NCBI GenBank assembly: GCA_964058805.1
Contig: CAXKVV010001924.1
Coordinates: 1-29,957 of the forward strand
DNA from: Schoenoplectus triqueter
Taxonomy: Eukaryota; Streptophyta; Magnoliopsida; Poales; Cyperaceae
Direction of reading: 5' to 3'
Length of the DNA: 29,957 nt
Shown: positions 1 to 10,053 of the stretch, in pieces
Position numbering within the stretch: position 1 is the stretch's first letter
How the letters are laid out: the number at the start of each line of letters is the position of its first letter
The notes under the pieces: generated by a model
Databases searched by the model: none
What the model saw: the letters and a program-made list of their open reading frames with translations, nothing else
Told to the model about the DNA's origin: nothing
Made by a program: the position numbers and the translations under genes

Positions 1-1
1 C

Positions 2-466
2 GAAAAGTTACCAGAGCCGGACCTCAACATTTTGTTGCCAGAAGGTTTCATGAAGCGAACAAGTGATCGAGGTTTCATTGTCAAGTCATGGGCCCCACAG
101 GCAGAAGTACTGAAGCACGAATCTGTGGGAGGTTTTGTGACGCATTGTGGTTGGAATTCAGTACTGGAAGCGGTGACAGCTGGCGTGCCAATGGTGGCAT
201 GGCCGTTGTATGCCGAACAGTGGATGAACAAGGTGTTCTTGGAGGAGGAGATGAAGTTGGCAGTTGCGGTGGAAGGTTACGACATGGAATTTGTGACAGC
301 TGATGAAGTGGAGAGAAAGATCAAGTGGCTTATGGAATCTGAAAGAGGAAGGGAGCTCAGAGAGAGAGCGGCGGCTGTTAAAGAGGCGGCGAGCCGGGCG
401 TTGGTGGAGGCTGGAGAGGCGCATACTGCATTGGTTCGGTTGGTGAATAATTTAAAAAAGGGATGA
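2..466 (+). CDS. UDP-glycosyltransferase (GT1 family), C-terminal part, 5' end outside window
   Basis: This is the 3' part of a plant family-1 UDP-sugar glycosyltransferase. Such enzymes are cytosolic and transfer a sugar from a UDP-sugar to small acceptors such as flavonoids and other phenolics. The frame is open from base 2 to a TGA at 464-466, so the start lies upstream. The 44-residue PSPG donor-binding box runs from 89 to 220. It starts WAPQ, contains HCGWNS and ends YAEQ. The last residue is Gln, usually linked to UDP-glucose use. Trp is kept at box position 22, where flavonoid 7-O-glucuronosyltransferases of the UGT88D type carry Arg. A helical, charged C-terminus follows, as is normal for plant UGTs. 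The overall look is closest to UGT88/UGT71-type enzymes, but the acceptor cannot be predicted. A possible polyadenylation hexamer, AATAAG, lies near 620. No frame damage is visible. Confidence 0.95.
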   Translation, partial: EKLPEPDLNILLPEGFMKRTSDRGFIVKSWAPQAEVLKHESVGGFVTHCGWNSVLEAVTAGVPMVAWPLYAEQWMNKVFLEEEMKLAVAVEGYDMEFVTADEVERKIKWLMESERGRELRERAAAVKEAASRALVEAGEAHTALVRLVNNLKKG

Positions 467-1967
467 TTAATTAATTAAAATAATTCTAATTAGTGGATGT
501 GGATTAGTGGAGTACAATTTCGGGGTATCATCTCTACTTTGATTAGGCGGGGCTGTGCCGCTGTGCTCTGGACCTTTTTCATGATTGGATTCTTTTCCTA
601 TTTATGAATTGTATTATTTATAATAAGAGCTCCTAGAGAGTATCAACTACAGAAAAAAATATTTATCTGATGGCGATAGCCAATGAATGTTCTGAGATTT
701 TATTCTGCTCCTCAATTTCTGGAATATCAAATGGCCCGTAGATAATTAATTTCATTAAAAATGATTACATTCATAAGAAGAAATTTCTTGGTTCCAAAAT
801 CAAATGAACTCTATATTAAGTTTTCTATCTTAATAATTCTAATTTTCTTTTATCTCCACTACACATAGAGATAAATTTTGCAAAAAATACAAATTTCTTT
901 TTAAATTAATTTGGTTGCAATGAATATCATCATTTTGGTTTCTACTGGATTGGATTCCTTCTTGAGCACTCCATAAAACTTTAATTTTTAAATCATCATT
1001 TTTAATTAATAAACAATAAAACCCATATTTTTTTAATAATTCATGATATTAATACCTTAAACGAAGAAACACTAATAAAATAAGTTTAAATTGAATAAAA
1101 GAAGTGATAAGAAAACGAATAAAGAAGGGATAAAGAATTGAATGAAAGGGCAAATTTAAAAAAATAATTAACAAGACAAAGAAACAGATAAGGAGAGGAT
1201 AGCTAGAGAGGTGCCAATCAGTGGCTTCCCACCTAAAGAGCTTTAGTTAGAAGCAGCTAAGGTTTTTTGCTGAGAGAGGGAGAGAGAGAGAGGTGTGACG
1301 TCCGCCTTTGCAGCCACCGTCAAGCTTAAAAAAAAAGAAAAAAAAAAGAGTGACGTCCAAGAAAGAAACTTATTCCTCATTTTATTGATTTTCTCATTCA
1401 TTTTTGTTATTTACTTATGATCAAAATTAGTGACGAATTCACTCCATTTTGTAACTTGACAATAAACTTGAATATCATCATAATTACTAGACTAATAAAA
1501 TGATGATTATTCAATTTATATCTGACTCTACCCGTCCTATTGGAGAGGAGAGCCGCCAGAAATTAAAAGACAATAAGACAGATTCAGGGTACAAATAAAA
1601 GAAAATAGTAATCAGAAATTTTTTTGTCTTCTTATGACATACCTTGCATCATTCACTTATATTCTGAGATATAAAGAAATAATCAGATAAATAGTATTCA
1701 ATAATATACAAAAAAATCAACAAATTTTCTTCATATGTAAAAAATTAGTAAACCAATCTGAAAATTTTCCTTTTTTTTCTAGTATGTTGATTTTAAAAGT
1801 ATGGGGAAATAAATAAAGCGTGTTTGTGCTGATACACTAACACTGTGATCAAAACAAAATAATTGAAGAATTCTATTCATTTCAGTCGAAAATTTTCACA
1901 ATAAACGATTTGGAGATGAAATTTTATGAACAAAATGAAAAAGGGTGGAGATGAATTCATTCTATTA
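467..1967. other. AT-rich intergenic region downstream of the UGT
   Basis: No gene is supported here. The stretch holds the UGT 3' UTR (roughly to 640), then AT-rich DNA. A GA-rich run lies at 1273-1293 and A-rich tracts at about 1328-1350. The CRE-like motif TGACGTCC occurs twice, around 1297 and 1352. This 1.2-1.4 kb patch is less AT-rich than its surroundings and could be an old promoter or leader, but no open frame follows it. Confidence 0.5.
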
Positions 1968-2077
1968 GGGTTTGTTTGGCACTCCATAGAATAGCAAAAA
2001 CTAGGAATATAATTATTATTCCGACAAATTAATTTGCCAAATAAATTTTACACTAATTAAAAGAGTGCGGAAGAGTA

Positions 2078-2118
2078 CTAATCCGGTATACCAAATTATA
2101 GGTGGAGTACCGGATTAG
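2078..2118. repeat. Hairpin conserved in both AT-rich elements (copy 1)
   Basis: CTAATCCGGTA and TACCGGATTAG form an 11-bp perfect inverted repeat around a loop of about 19 nt. The same structure recurs at 4232-4272 in the second copy. Confidence 0.75.
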
Positions 2119-2713
2119 CTCTCGCCGGAATAGTGATTATTGTCTGATTATATTGTATTATATTATTATATTATGATTATGATTATGATTTATTAATATA
2201 TTAATATTATGATTATTATTAGTATCATTATCATTATATTATTATTATTAAATTATAATTATCATTATTATTATTATATTATTTATTATTCTTATATTAT
2301 AATAAATATAATTTTAGTATTATATTATTATATTATGAATATAAATATGATTATTATATTATTATTTTATTATGATCATGATTATTTATTATTATATTAT
2401 GTTATGATTATTGTTATATTGTAATAACTATTATTATTTATTATTATTATTATATTATCATATTTTGATTATGGTTATATTATTATGATTATTATTACTT
2501 ATTATTACTTTATGTTGTATTATATTATTATATTATGAGTATAGTTATGATTACATTATTATTATATTATTATGATTATAATTATTTATAATTATGATTA
2601 TGATTATGATTATATTTTTTATTATTATATTATTATGATTATGATTATGATTATTATTTGATTATGTTGTATTTTATTATTATATTATGATTATATTATT
2701 AACATTATGATTA

Positions 2714-2748
<35 letters not shown>

Positions 2749-2858
2749 TTAATATTATATTACTATATTATGATTATGTTTATATTTTTATTATATTACT
2801 ATGATTACAGCTATGAATATTATTATTTATTATGATTTTGATTATGATTTTATTATTA

Positions 2859-2860
<2 letters not shown>

Positions 2861-2925
<65 letters not shown>
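2861..2925. repeat. (TTA)n microsatellite
   Basis: About 21 nearly uninterrupted TTA units end in TTGTTGTTAC. The run sits within the AT-rich element and is its purest repeat tract. Confidence 0.9.
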
Positions 2926-3137
2926 GTTGTTACTATTATTTTTATTATCATCATCATTATTAGTATCATAATTATTCATATTTTAACTATTCTAATTAAT
3001 AACTGCCAAATGATATTTTTGTTCTTCCATATAGTCAAGAATATCACTCTTCTACCACTCTTTTAAAAAAAACATTATTCTATCACTCTTCCAAAATTAC
3101 CACTCTTCCAAAGTTATTCCTTAATTTGTCAAACGGA

Positions 3138-4164
3138 CCGTTGAACTTTTTAATAAACCTCAACTTTAATTTAATTTACATACATTGTCATTCATACCGT
3201 AACCGTAAGTTAAAAGATCAAAACTCAAATATCGAACAAAAATGAGAAAAAAAAAGCAGCAATAACATGAAGAACGAGTGGAGAAGAAAATCACCTCGTT
3301 GGAACTCTCATGTTCAATATCGTCCCTCAACGGTCCAGTGATTCAAGCGAAGAAGCGAAGGACAGGGCAGATTATCTCATCCGCATTTTATATCATTGAT
3401 AAAAATAGTCTACATATTATGCTAGAACGAGAAACATTAACACTTCACAACATCCTCCGGTAAATAAGAAGGTTTTAGCACTTTTGTAAATAAGCCCACA
3501 AGATCGAAGCATTTTCCCTTTGTAAATTCTCTGTTATACGCAAGAGGGGCTTCAATATTAGACTGAAAGCATAAATAAATTGGGCTTTTTATTAGGCCCA
3601 ATTCATATTGCAGTTGAGATCTTTATTTTCTAACGGGCTAATTTCAGTGGAGCTCACAAATTATATCTTTTATAACCCATGAAACAGATGAAAATAAATT
3701 ACACTCCCAGATGTACCACTATTTTTAGTATGAATTTATGACATCAATATCGACATGTATCACGAGTTCACGACAAATTATTTAAAAAATGAAATTTTCA
3801 TTCATGCTAATCTTGATTAACATCAATAAGACATAAAAATTGATATGGCTTTCCATCTTTTTTTTTAACCGGCGACTAACAATAGGATATTACTAACACA
3901 TAAATATTGTGGATTCCATATATTTTTTTATTGGTGTTTAGCAATAGAACGGATTGTAAATAATGAAAGCATCAACTCAATATTATATTTTTGAATTTTA
4001 GCGCATTTAATGGAGAAATCAGATAAGTATTACGCACTTAAATTGCTTATAACCCATATTTCAATTCGGTTGTTCAACTCAATTCCTCCCTCGAGTTCGT
4101 TTCATATAACAGTTCAGAATCGTCAGATCCAGAGCACAACTCCTACAGCTGTGCACCTAGGAGA
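3138..4164. other. Intergenic spacer between the two AT-rich elements
   Basis: No gene is supported. A 61-codon ATG frame at 3278-3463 lacks any recognisable domain. The palindrome ATTGGGC-N10-GCCCAAT lies at 3579-3602. Its TGGGC(T/C) cores match plant Site II (TCP-type) promoter motifs, but no gene model follows. Confidence 0.5.
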
Positions 4165-5310
4165 GCCAATTTAGAAATTATTATTCCAACGAATTAATTT
4201 GTCAAATGAATTTAGACTAAGTAGAGTAGTGCTAATCCGGTATATCAAGCTATAGGTAGTATATCGGATTAGTTCTCATCGGAATAGTAATTATTATTTG
4301 ATTATGTTGTATTATATAATTATATTAAGATTATGATTTATTATTATTATATTATGATTATAATTATAATTTATAATTATTATATTAATATTATGATAAT
4401 TATTTATTATGAATATTAAATTATTTAGTATTGTTATTATTATTATATAATTATCATCACTATTAGTATTATTATTATATTATTAATTTTATTATTATTT
4501 ATTATTCTTATATTATAATAATCATGATTTTAGTATTATATTATTATATTATGATTATGATTATTTATTATTATTATATTATTAAGATTATGATTATAAT
4601 TATATTATGATGTTGTTATATTATTATATTATGATTATGATTATATTATTATAATTATGATTATTATACTATTATGATTATGACTATCATTATTATTATT
4701 TTATTATTTTATTCTGTTGAATTAAATTATTATTATGATTATAGTTATGATTATATTATTATATTATTATACTATTATATTATAATATATTATGATTATA
4801 TTATTATATTATTATTACAACTATGATTATTATTAATTTATTATCATGATTATGATTATGATTATTATTTTATTATTATTTGATTATGTTGTATTTTATT
4901 ATTATATTAGATTAGATTATATTATTATTATATTATTATGATTATGATTATAATTATATTTATTATTATTATATTATTATGTTATGATTATAATTATATT
5001 TATTATTATATTATGTTATGATATATTTATATTTTTATTATATTATTATTATAATAACTATGAATATTATTATTTATTATGATTATGATTATAGATTATG
5101 ATTATTATTATATTATCATTATCATTATTATTGTTATCATCATCATTTTTAGTATCATAATAATTTATATTTTAACTATTCTATTAACAACTGTCAAACA
5201 ATATTTTTGCTCTTCCGAGTAGTCAAGAATACCACTCTTCTACCACTCTTCAAAAAAGATATTATTCCATCACTCTTCCAAAATTATTCCTTAATTTGCC
5301 AAACGAACTC
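4165..5310. repeat. AT-rich TTA-repeat element, copy 2
   Basis: This is the second, about 1.15-kb, copy of the element at 1968-3137, in the same orientation and strongly diverged. It repeats the landmarks in order: TTATTCCAACGAATTAATTTG near 4180, the hairpin at 4232-4272, CGGAATAGTAATTATT, and the TTA/TTATGA body. The right end has the CACTCTTC repeats, and the last bases are TTATTCCTTAATTTGCCAAACG. The left end is shorter than in copy 1. The right end abuts the TA run that precedes the first foldback MITE. Confidence 0.65.
4232..4272. repeat. Hairpin conserved in both AT-rich elements (copy 2)
   Basis: CTAATCCGGTATA pairs with TATATCGGATTAG. The stem is the same as at 2078-2118, with changes that mostly keep pairing, including one G-T pair. 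Confidence 0.7.
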
Positions 5311-5321
5311 ATATATATATA

Positions 5322-5700
5322 GAGTTTGTCTATTGTGCTTCTAGTAGCATTTCAGCCGAAACGCTACCAGTCCAAATTTGAATTTTTCATGCTCGAAATT
5401 TTAATTTAAGTGGGTCACTAAAATTTTTATATTATAATCTTGTAGAATACTAATTTTTATCGTGTTTGAAGTTAGTTTACTATGCTTAATGATTTTTAAA
5501 AGTAATCATTTTTTACATACAAATTTTATTATTTTAGGGCTATTTTTTAAAAATCATTAAGCATAGTAAATTAATTCCAAACACGATAAAAATTAGTATT
5601 CTATAAGATTATGATATAAATTTTTTATTGAGCTACTTAAATTAAAATTTGGACTGGTAGCGTTTCGGTCGAAGTGCTACTGGAAGCACAATAGACACTC
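5322..5700. mobile_element. Foldback MITE 1 (379 bp)
   Basis: The two halves are long inverted repeats of each other. The left end reads GAGTTTGTCTATTGTGCTTC. The right end, read on the minus strand, is GAGTGTCTATTGTGCTTCC, and pairing continues through AGCATTTC..GAAACGCTACCAGTCC. Deep in the arms, ACTATGCTTAATGATTTTTAAAA is matched by its complement around 5549-5571. The unpaired centre is only a few tens of bases. There is no coding capacity, as expected of a miniature non-autonomous DNA transposon. It lies between a short TA run (5311-5320) and a TC/TCTA/TA microsatellite. No clear target duplication is seen beyond TA. Confidence 0.85.
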
Positions 5701-5726
5701 TCTCTCTCCCTCTCTCTCTCCCCCCT

Positions 5727-5776
<50 letters not shown>

Positions 5777-5789
5777 ATATATATATAAT
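5701..5789. repeat. Compound microsatellite (TC)n-(TCTA)n-(TA)n
   Basis: TC repeats with a C-rich interruption lead into about eight TCTA units and then a short TA run. It fills the gap between two foldback MITEs. Confidence 0.95.
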
Positions 5790-6188
5790 TAGGCTATGGT
5801 GCTTTGCAAAACACAAGAACGTTGTGTGTTTTGCGCTCTATTATTAATTTTAAGTTAGAAATGATTGATCCAAACCACTCAATCTAATCTCCATATCCAA
5901 ATCTATTAGTAAACTAAATTTTATATTTTTTAGAATTCATTTACTATTTTTTTTGGATAGGGGGGGATCGTCATTTTTAGATGAACCAGAATTCTCAGAT
6001 CAAGTCATTTTTCTCCTCACCAGAAAAAATAGCAAAAAAATTTAAAAAATATATAAATTTTGATTTACTAATAGATTTTGATATGAAGATTAGATTGAAC
6101 GGTTCAGATCGGTCATTTCTGACTTAAAATTAAGAATAGAACGCAAAGCACATAACGCCTCTGTGCTTTGCAAAACACCATAGTCGGA

Positions 6189-6190
<2 letters not shown>
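5790..6190. mobile_element. Foldback MITE 2 (about 400 bp)
   Basis: The left arm starts AGGCTATGGTGCTTTGCAAA (5791). The right arm, read on the minus strand, starts AGTCCGACTATGGTGTTTTG. Pairing continues for well over 100 bp: the GTTGTGTGTTTTGCG block pairs with CGCAAAGCACATAACG. Further in, TTAATTTTAAGTTAGAAATGA pairs with its near-complement at 6116-6136, and the AATCTATTAGTAAA segments also match. No protein is encoded. Its termini resemble those of MITE 1 (GAGT..G.CTAT.GTGCTT), so the two are probably related families. Both lie against TA-rich microsatellites. Confidence 0.85.

Positions 6191-6191
<1 letters not shown>

Positions 6192-6239
<48 letters not shown>
6192..6239. repeat. (AT)24 microsatellite
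   Basis: A 48-bp uninterrupted AT run is flanked by perfectly inverted CATAGTCGGACTC and GAGTCCGACTATG, so the whole of about 6179-6252 is one palindrome. Confidence 0.97.
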
Positions 6240-6242
<3 letters not shown>

Positions 6243-6320
6243 TCCGACTATGTTGCTTTGCAAAGCACATATTAGATTGAGCGGTTTGCAAAGTACAAGT
6301 GCGTTGTGTGCTTTGCGCTC
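6240..6320. mobile_element. Isolated arm of a MITE 2-family element
   Basis: GAGTCCGACTATGTTGCTTTGCAAAGCAC and GTGCGTTGTGTGCTTTGCGCTC match one arm of MITE 2. About 28 extra bases between them (ATTAGATTGAGCGGTT) resemble an internal part of MITE 2. No opposite arm is found downstream, so this is a deleted or rearranged copy. Confidence 0.65.
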
Positions 6321-8301
6321 ATATATAAAGAACGTATGTATTAGATTTGTCTATTAATATTATCAGATGATGTATAATGACCAATATATCTATATCTCAA
6401 TTTATGATTGAGATTAATTAATTTTATACAAGCGATGGTTTAGATTTTGGTCAAAGCTAATTTCCTTCTCCATTTTCATTTGTTATTTTCTTACCATAAT
6501 TAATAGAAGGTTTAAAAAAATACATCAAATAAATTAAATACCAACTATTTTTTAGCTTTGTTGTAAATAAGAAACTACCCACTGTATAGTCTTACTGAAA
6601 AAAATTATTATATTTTATATATCATCTAAAATAAAATATATTTTTATTTATACTAAACTTAGTGATATAAGTATTATTTTTAAAATTTAAATATTCCGCA
6701 TAACAGATAATCTTTTTCCCAGTTTTATAAATATCTATAAACAGCCCATCTGTATTTCTGAATTTGAACCTTAAATTTCGAAAATAATTGTGACATAAAA
6801 TATCGCTGCCATAGAATTAATGATTCTCTCCCTTGTCAAAAGGTGTGTACTAAACAGTTGCTTTACAATTAAGAGCTGTTGACCTTGAAAGCTCCGTAGA
6901 CATAGGCGTAAGCGGTATGCCACGTTACCATTTTCAACACGCATATTTATTTTAAGTTGTCACACCAAAAAAAAAATGTTAAATGCGTCAAAAGTTACAA
7001 CCTTACAAGGTATTAGAACTTCTTCTTTTTTGATTCGTAGTAAAGTTAATGGAAACAGAACTGTATATCTGATCAGTATTTGTCTGATTTAGTGATTTAT
7101 TTTATTTAGAAATAATTCTAGCGTGTACGTAATTGGTGGGTGTGTGTATCCAACTTTTATCTCTTAGGTTACTTATATTTAAAAAAAATATTATTAGACT
7201 AAAAAATTAAAATTATAAATGTTTTCTCTATTACATTGAGAGGATCTCTATCAAAATTAAATCAATTAAAATTTGATAGATGACTCATGATAAAGTTATT
7301 GCAACACTATTTTTTTAACTGATAAAGAGTCTTTAGAAATGATCCAAACGTGATATACACCCTAATCAATATTTTTTTAAGAAGAGATAACTACACCTCT
7401 TAACGACATCCATCAATATTAGATATAAATATTTTTCAGAAGTAAATAGTCTAAAATTTAAATTCTGAAATATGTGTTTTGAATAGTATTTATAACTGTT
7501 GCAAATGAAGAATGTGAAACATAGGTTCAAGAATAATTCCTCTTTTAAGAATATTATTCAATCATGAAATTAAATTTTCAATGTATTCTCAATTATCTAA
7601 ATAGAACATGTATTAAATTTGAATCAATTAGAAGTATACCGGTCGTTCATATATGAAAGCTTTACCTTTGATTAATTATTTCATAAAAGATTAAATGACA
7701 ATTTAAATCAAGAAATTTAATACAAATTCAGTGCACGCATGAATCATTCTTTCAAGTATATGCACTACAAGAGTTAAATGTGTTAAAATTTGAAGTGACC
7801 GAGTAAACACATGAAACCTCATGAATCCCTTACCTTGTTTACTATAGTTAGGGTTATTTTCGGGGTCTCGCCCCCGAAAAAAAATATTAACTAAAAAATA
7901 TATATTTTTTTAAATATGTGAAGTAAAATTTACCTATAATAGATAGTTAATGAAATACTAAAGGTTTGCATAAAATATAAAAAGATGACAATACAAATAG
8001 TGACACAATACTTCATACAAAAAAAAGATGAAAAGGTTAGTTTTATTTAAAAATTAAATCGCGTATTAGGTATATCAAACACAGGTATTTTAAATGAAAA
8101 TTTAAACCATGGAATTAAATACAAATAAGAAAGGAGAAATAAATCTAATAGATAAAATAAATGATGATGTAGCTTACGTTTTATTATAATTTAAATCCAA
8201 GATTTCTTAAAAGTGAAGCCATCGGTTGAGCAATCACTCAATCAGCCGAGTTTCATTTTTTTTCCATGAACTAAGACTAAGAATGAACAAGAAACCTAAC
8301 C
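6321..8301. other. Gene-poor AT-rich intergenic region
   Basis: No gene, RNA gene or clear transposon was recognised over about 2 kb. The one distinct local structure is a strong GC-stem hairpin at 7857-7880. The last few hundred bases form the presumed upstream region of the LEA-2 gene. Confidence 0.5.
7857..7880. repeat. Perfect 9-bp hairpin TTTTCGGGG/CCCCGAAAA
   Basis: The two 9-bp arms are exactly complementary around the 6-nt loop TCTCGC and are followed by an A run. The structure stands out in otherwise AT-rich DNA. It may be a transposon terminus; its role is unknown. Confidence 0.6.
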
Positions 8302-8308
8302 TATAAAT
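8302..8308 (+). promoter_or_regulatory. Candidate TATA box of the LEA-2 gene
   Basis: TATAAAT lies 335 bp upstream of the LEA-2 start codon. If used, transcription would begin near 8335 and give a 5' UTR of about 300 nt. No nearer TATA-like element is obvious. The leader is C/A- and pyrimidine-rich and lacks strong start contexts before 8643. Confidence 0.45.
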
Positions 8309-8642
8309 GTTGTAACAGTAAAAGTGTCAGAACAAGTCTACTTTTTCTCTGAACTGAGAAATTAGCAACTCAGTCTACACGGCATGGTTCTAAAATAATA
8401 GCCACTCAAAACATGTGCCTCCATATTAAGTATTAACCTGTTGTCGCAGTCCAGTTTAGTCAACAACCAAGCGTACCACCTCGGTTGCAACTCTTTTCCA
8501 ATGTTACAGTACCGCCCATCTTTCAAGACTTCTCTCCAATCCCCATCCACCTCCAACAAACTTTATTAACACACACACCAATCCAAGTTTCCTCCATCTC
8601 CATTCTCCAACCTCCACACGTAATTAACAAACTTCCACCAAT

Positions 8643-9374
8643 ATGGATCAGAACCAAACCACTAAAGAGGAGAAACCCACAAAACCCCTTGCTTCAACAC
8701 AAAATCACACTTCATCTCCATCCATCTACCCCATCACCATCACCGATGATGAACGCGGCACCACCTCTGGGTGGCGCTCCTCCCAATACCTCCGCGGTCG
8801 CCGCGGTTTGATTTGCTGTTGTGGGTGTTGCGCGACCATTACTGTGCTTCTTGGTATTCTGATTCTGATCCTATCCCTCACCATTTTCAAAATAAAAGAT
8901 CCTTCCGTCACCATGAATTACATCGAAATAACTGATCTCGGCACCGACCTTCGTATGAACGACGGTTCTATATCAACCAACGTAACTCTTACCGCAAACA
9001 TATCCATCAAGAACCCTAATATTGTATCTTTTAAATTTAAGAACAGTACGACTGATTTCTACTACAAGGGGCAGACAATTGGGGTGGCGTATGCACCGAA
9101 CGGGGAAGCTGAAGCTTACAAGACTACGCATTTGAATGTCTCGCTCGACGTGCTGACGGATCAGGCTGTGGAAGCAGTACCATTCAATATTAGTGGACTA
9201 TTTTTTGGGCAAGATCTGAATTTAACTAGCTACACTGACATTGCAGGGAGAGTGAATGTTTTGGGGATTTATAAGAGAAATATTGATATCATACTGAATT
9301 GTTCTTACACAATCGAATACTCTGTTTCCGCATTCGAAACTAAAAGTACGACATGTGTAGCTGACACTGCTTGA
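8643..9374 (+). CDS. LEA-2/NHL (NDR1/HIN1-like) family membrane protein, 243 aa
   Basis: This is a complete, intronless frame. The ATG context is good (A at -3, G at +4). A hydrophilic N-terminal tail (residues 1-54) ends in basic residues (RGRR). It is followed by a Cys-rich stretch CCCGCC (58-63) and a hydrophobic transmembrane segment at about 64-84. The C-terminal part (about 90-243) has the LEA-2 beta-sandwich look, including the NPN motif at 124-126 and a YKG turn near 141-143. Seven N-glycosylation sequons (N113, N119, N134, N165, N182, N193, N219) lie C-terminal to the membrane segment. This fits a type II topology with the domain facing the lumen or apoplast. Family members sit in the plasma membrane or plasmodesmata and act in defence or stress responses. 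The specific role here is unknown. Length and architecture are normal for the family, and no damage is seen. Confidence 0.92.
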   Translation: MDQNQTTKEEKPTKPLASTQNHTSSPSIYPITITDDERGTTSGWRSSQYLRGRRGLICCCGCCATITVLLGILILILSLTIFKIKDPSVTMNYIEITDLGTDLRMNDGSISTNVTLTANISIKNPNIVSFKFKNSTTDFYYKGQTIGVAYAPNGEAEAYKTTHLNVSLDVLTDQAVEAVPFNISGLFFGQDLNLTSYTDIAGRVNVLGIYKRNIDIILNCSYTIEYSVSAFETKSTTCVADTA

Positions 9375-9495
9375 GAGATGGAGGAGGATGGAAATTATAG
9401 TGTGGAGCATTAGTTTTGCGCATGTTGATGTGCTTGGAGTTTTGTGAATGTAATTTGCACGAATGAATTTTTTCTTTGTTTCAGTTCAGTTGTTT

Positions 9496-9501
9496 AATAA
9501 G
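9496..9501 (+). terminator. Candidate polyadenylation signal of the LEA-2 gene
   Basis: AATAAG lies about 120 bp after the stop codon. It follows a T-rich, TTTGTTTCAG-type stretch that resembles a plant far-upstream element. Confidence 0.45.
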
Positions 9502-10053
9502 TATGGTTTGTGCCCGATTGTACATACTTCCCCCCATATATTACAAAAATAATCAGGGGATTTTCTGAATTTAGTCAATTGAATTTAAAATGGGATGAAA
9601 AATAGAACAGCTTAGATCAAAATTCAAAAGAGTGTTTTTCTTTTTCGGAAGAACTTCAAAATCCAAAAGAGTGAAGAGACCTCTGAAAATCTCGCGGTCC
9701 TCAATCGTAGTAGCATTTCCAAGATATGAAAATGAAATGAAGCAATATTAATCTTCAATTTTACCAGTAAAACGAAAAACCAACATGAGAGAAAACGATC
9801 TCAGATCAACGCAAGAGGAGAACACGGCTTGAAATTGGGTGAATCGACTAGCTGCATGCTAATTAAGCAATGAAAAGATCTTTCCATCTGATAGGTCCAT
9901 TAGCGTAACAACTTATAATACATTGTCCGGCCGGACAGAACAGCGTCTCCCAATTGTGCTTATTGTGCTTTTTGGTTATTCATGTCTGCTTTCTTCAAAA
10001 AAAAGTATGCAATTATTCAATCAATCAGTTGCATATTGAATTATTTAATTAAA
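9502..10053. other. Intergenic region between LEA-2 gene and Helitron
   Basis: AT-rich DNA with no recognisable gene or repeat. Confidence 0.5.

Larger units (their letters stand above)
1968..3137. repeat. AT-rich TTA-repeat element, copy 1
   Basis: This is a roughly 1.17-kb block filled with degenerate TTA/TTATGA repeats. It has non-AT ends and is shared in the same orientation with 4165-5310. Shared landmarks, in order, are a TTATTCC...TTAATTTGCCAAAT stretch near 2020-2040, a CTAATCCGGTA hairpin (2078-2118), CGGAATAGT near 2125, then the long repeat body. After that come a TCATCATCATTATTAGTATCAT segment, TCAAGAATA-CACTCTTCTACCACTC, and a closing TTATTCCTTAATTTGTCAAACG. The outermost left GTTTGTTTGGCA is a loose inverted match to the right end. 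It is probably a non-autonomous transposable element whose interior expanded as a microsatellite. The class is not determined and no target duplication was recognised. Confidence 0.65.

Noticed and set aside
2209..2424. 71-codon ATG frame rich in Ile, Leu, Tyr, Asn
   Set aside because: It is the translation of TTA/TTATGA simple repeats; low complexity, not a gene.
3278..3463. 61-codon ATG frame
   Set aside because: No domain, no codon or promoter support, and length expected by chance; left as intergenic.
7857..7880. Hairpin plus A/T run read as a bacterial-type terminator
   Set aside because: The sequence is plant nuclear DNA; Rho-independent termination does not apply.
8485..8811. 108-codon frame overlapping the LEA-2 start
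   Set aside because: It is out of frame with the LEA-2 protein, starts in the 5' UTR and has no family resemblance; a shadow frame.
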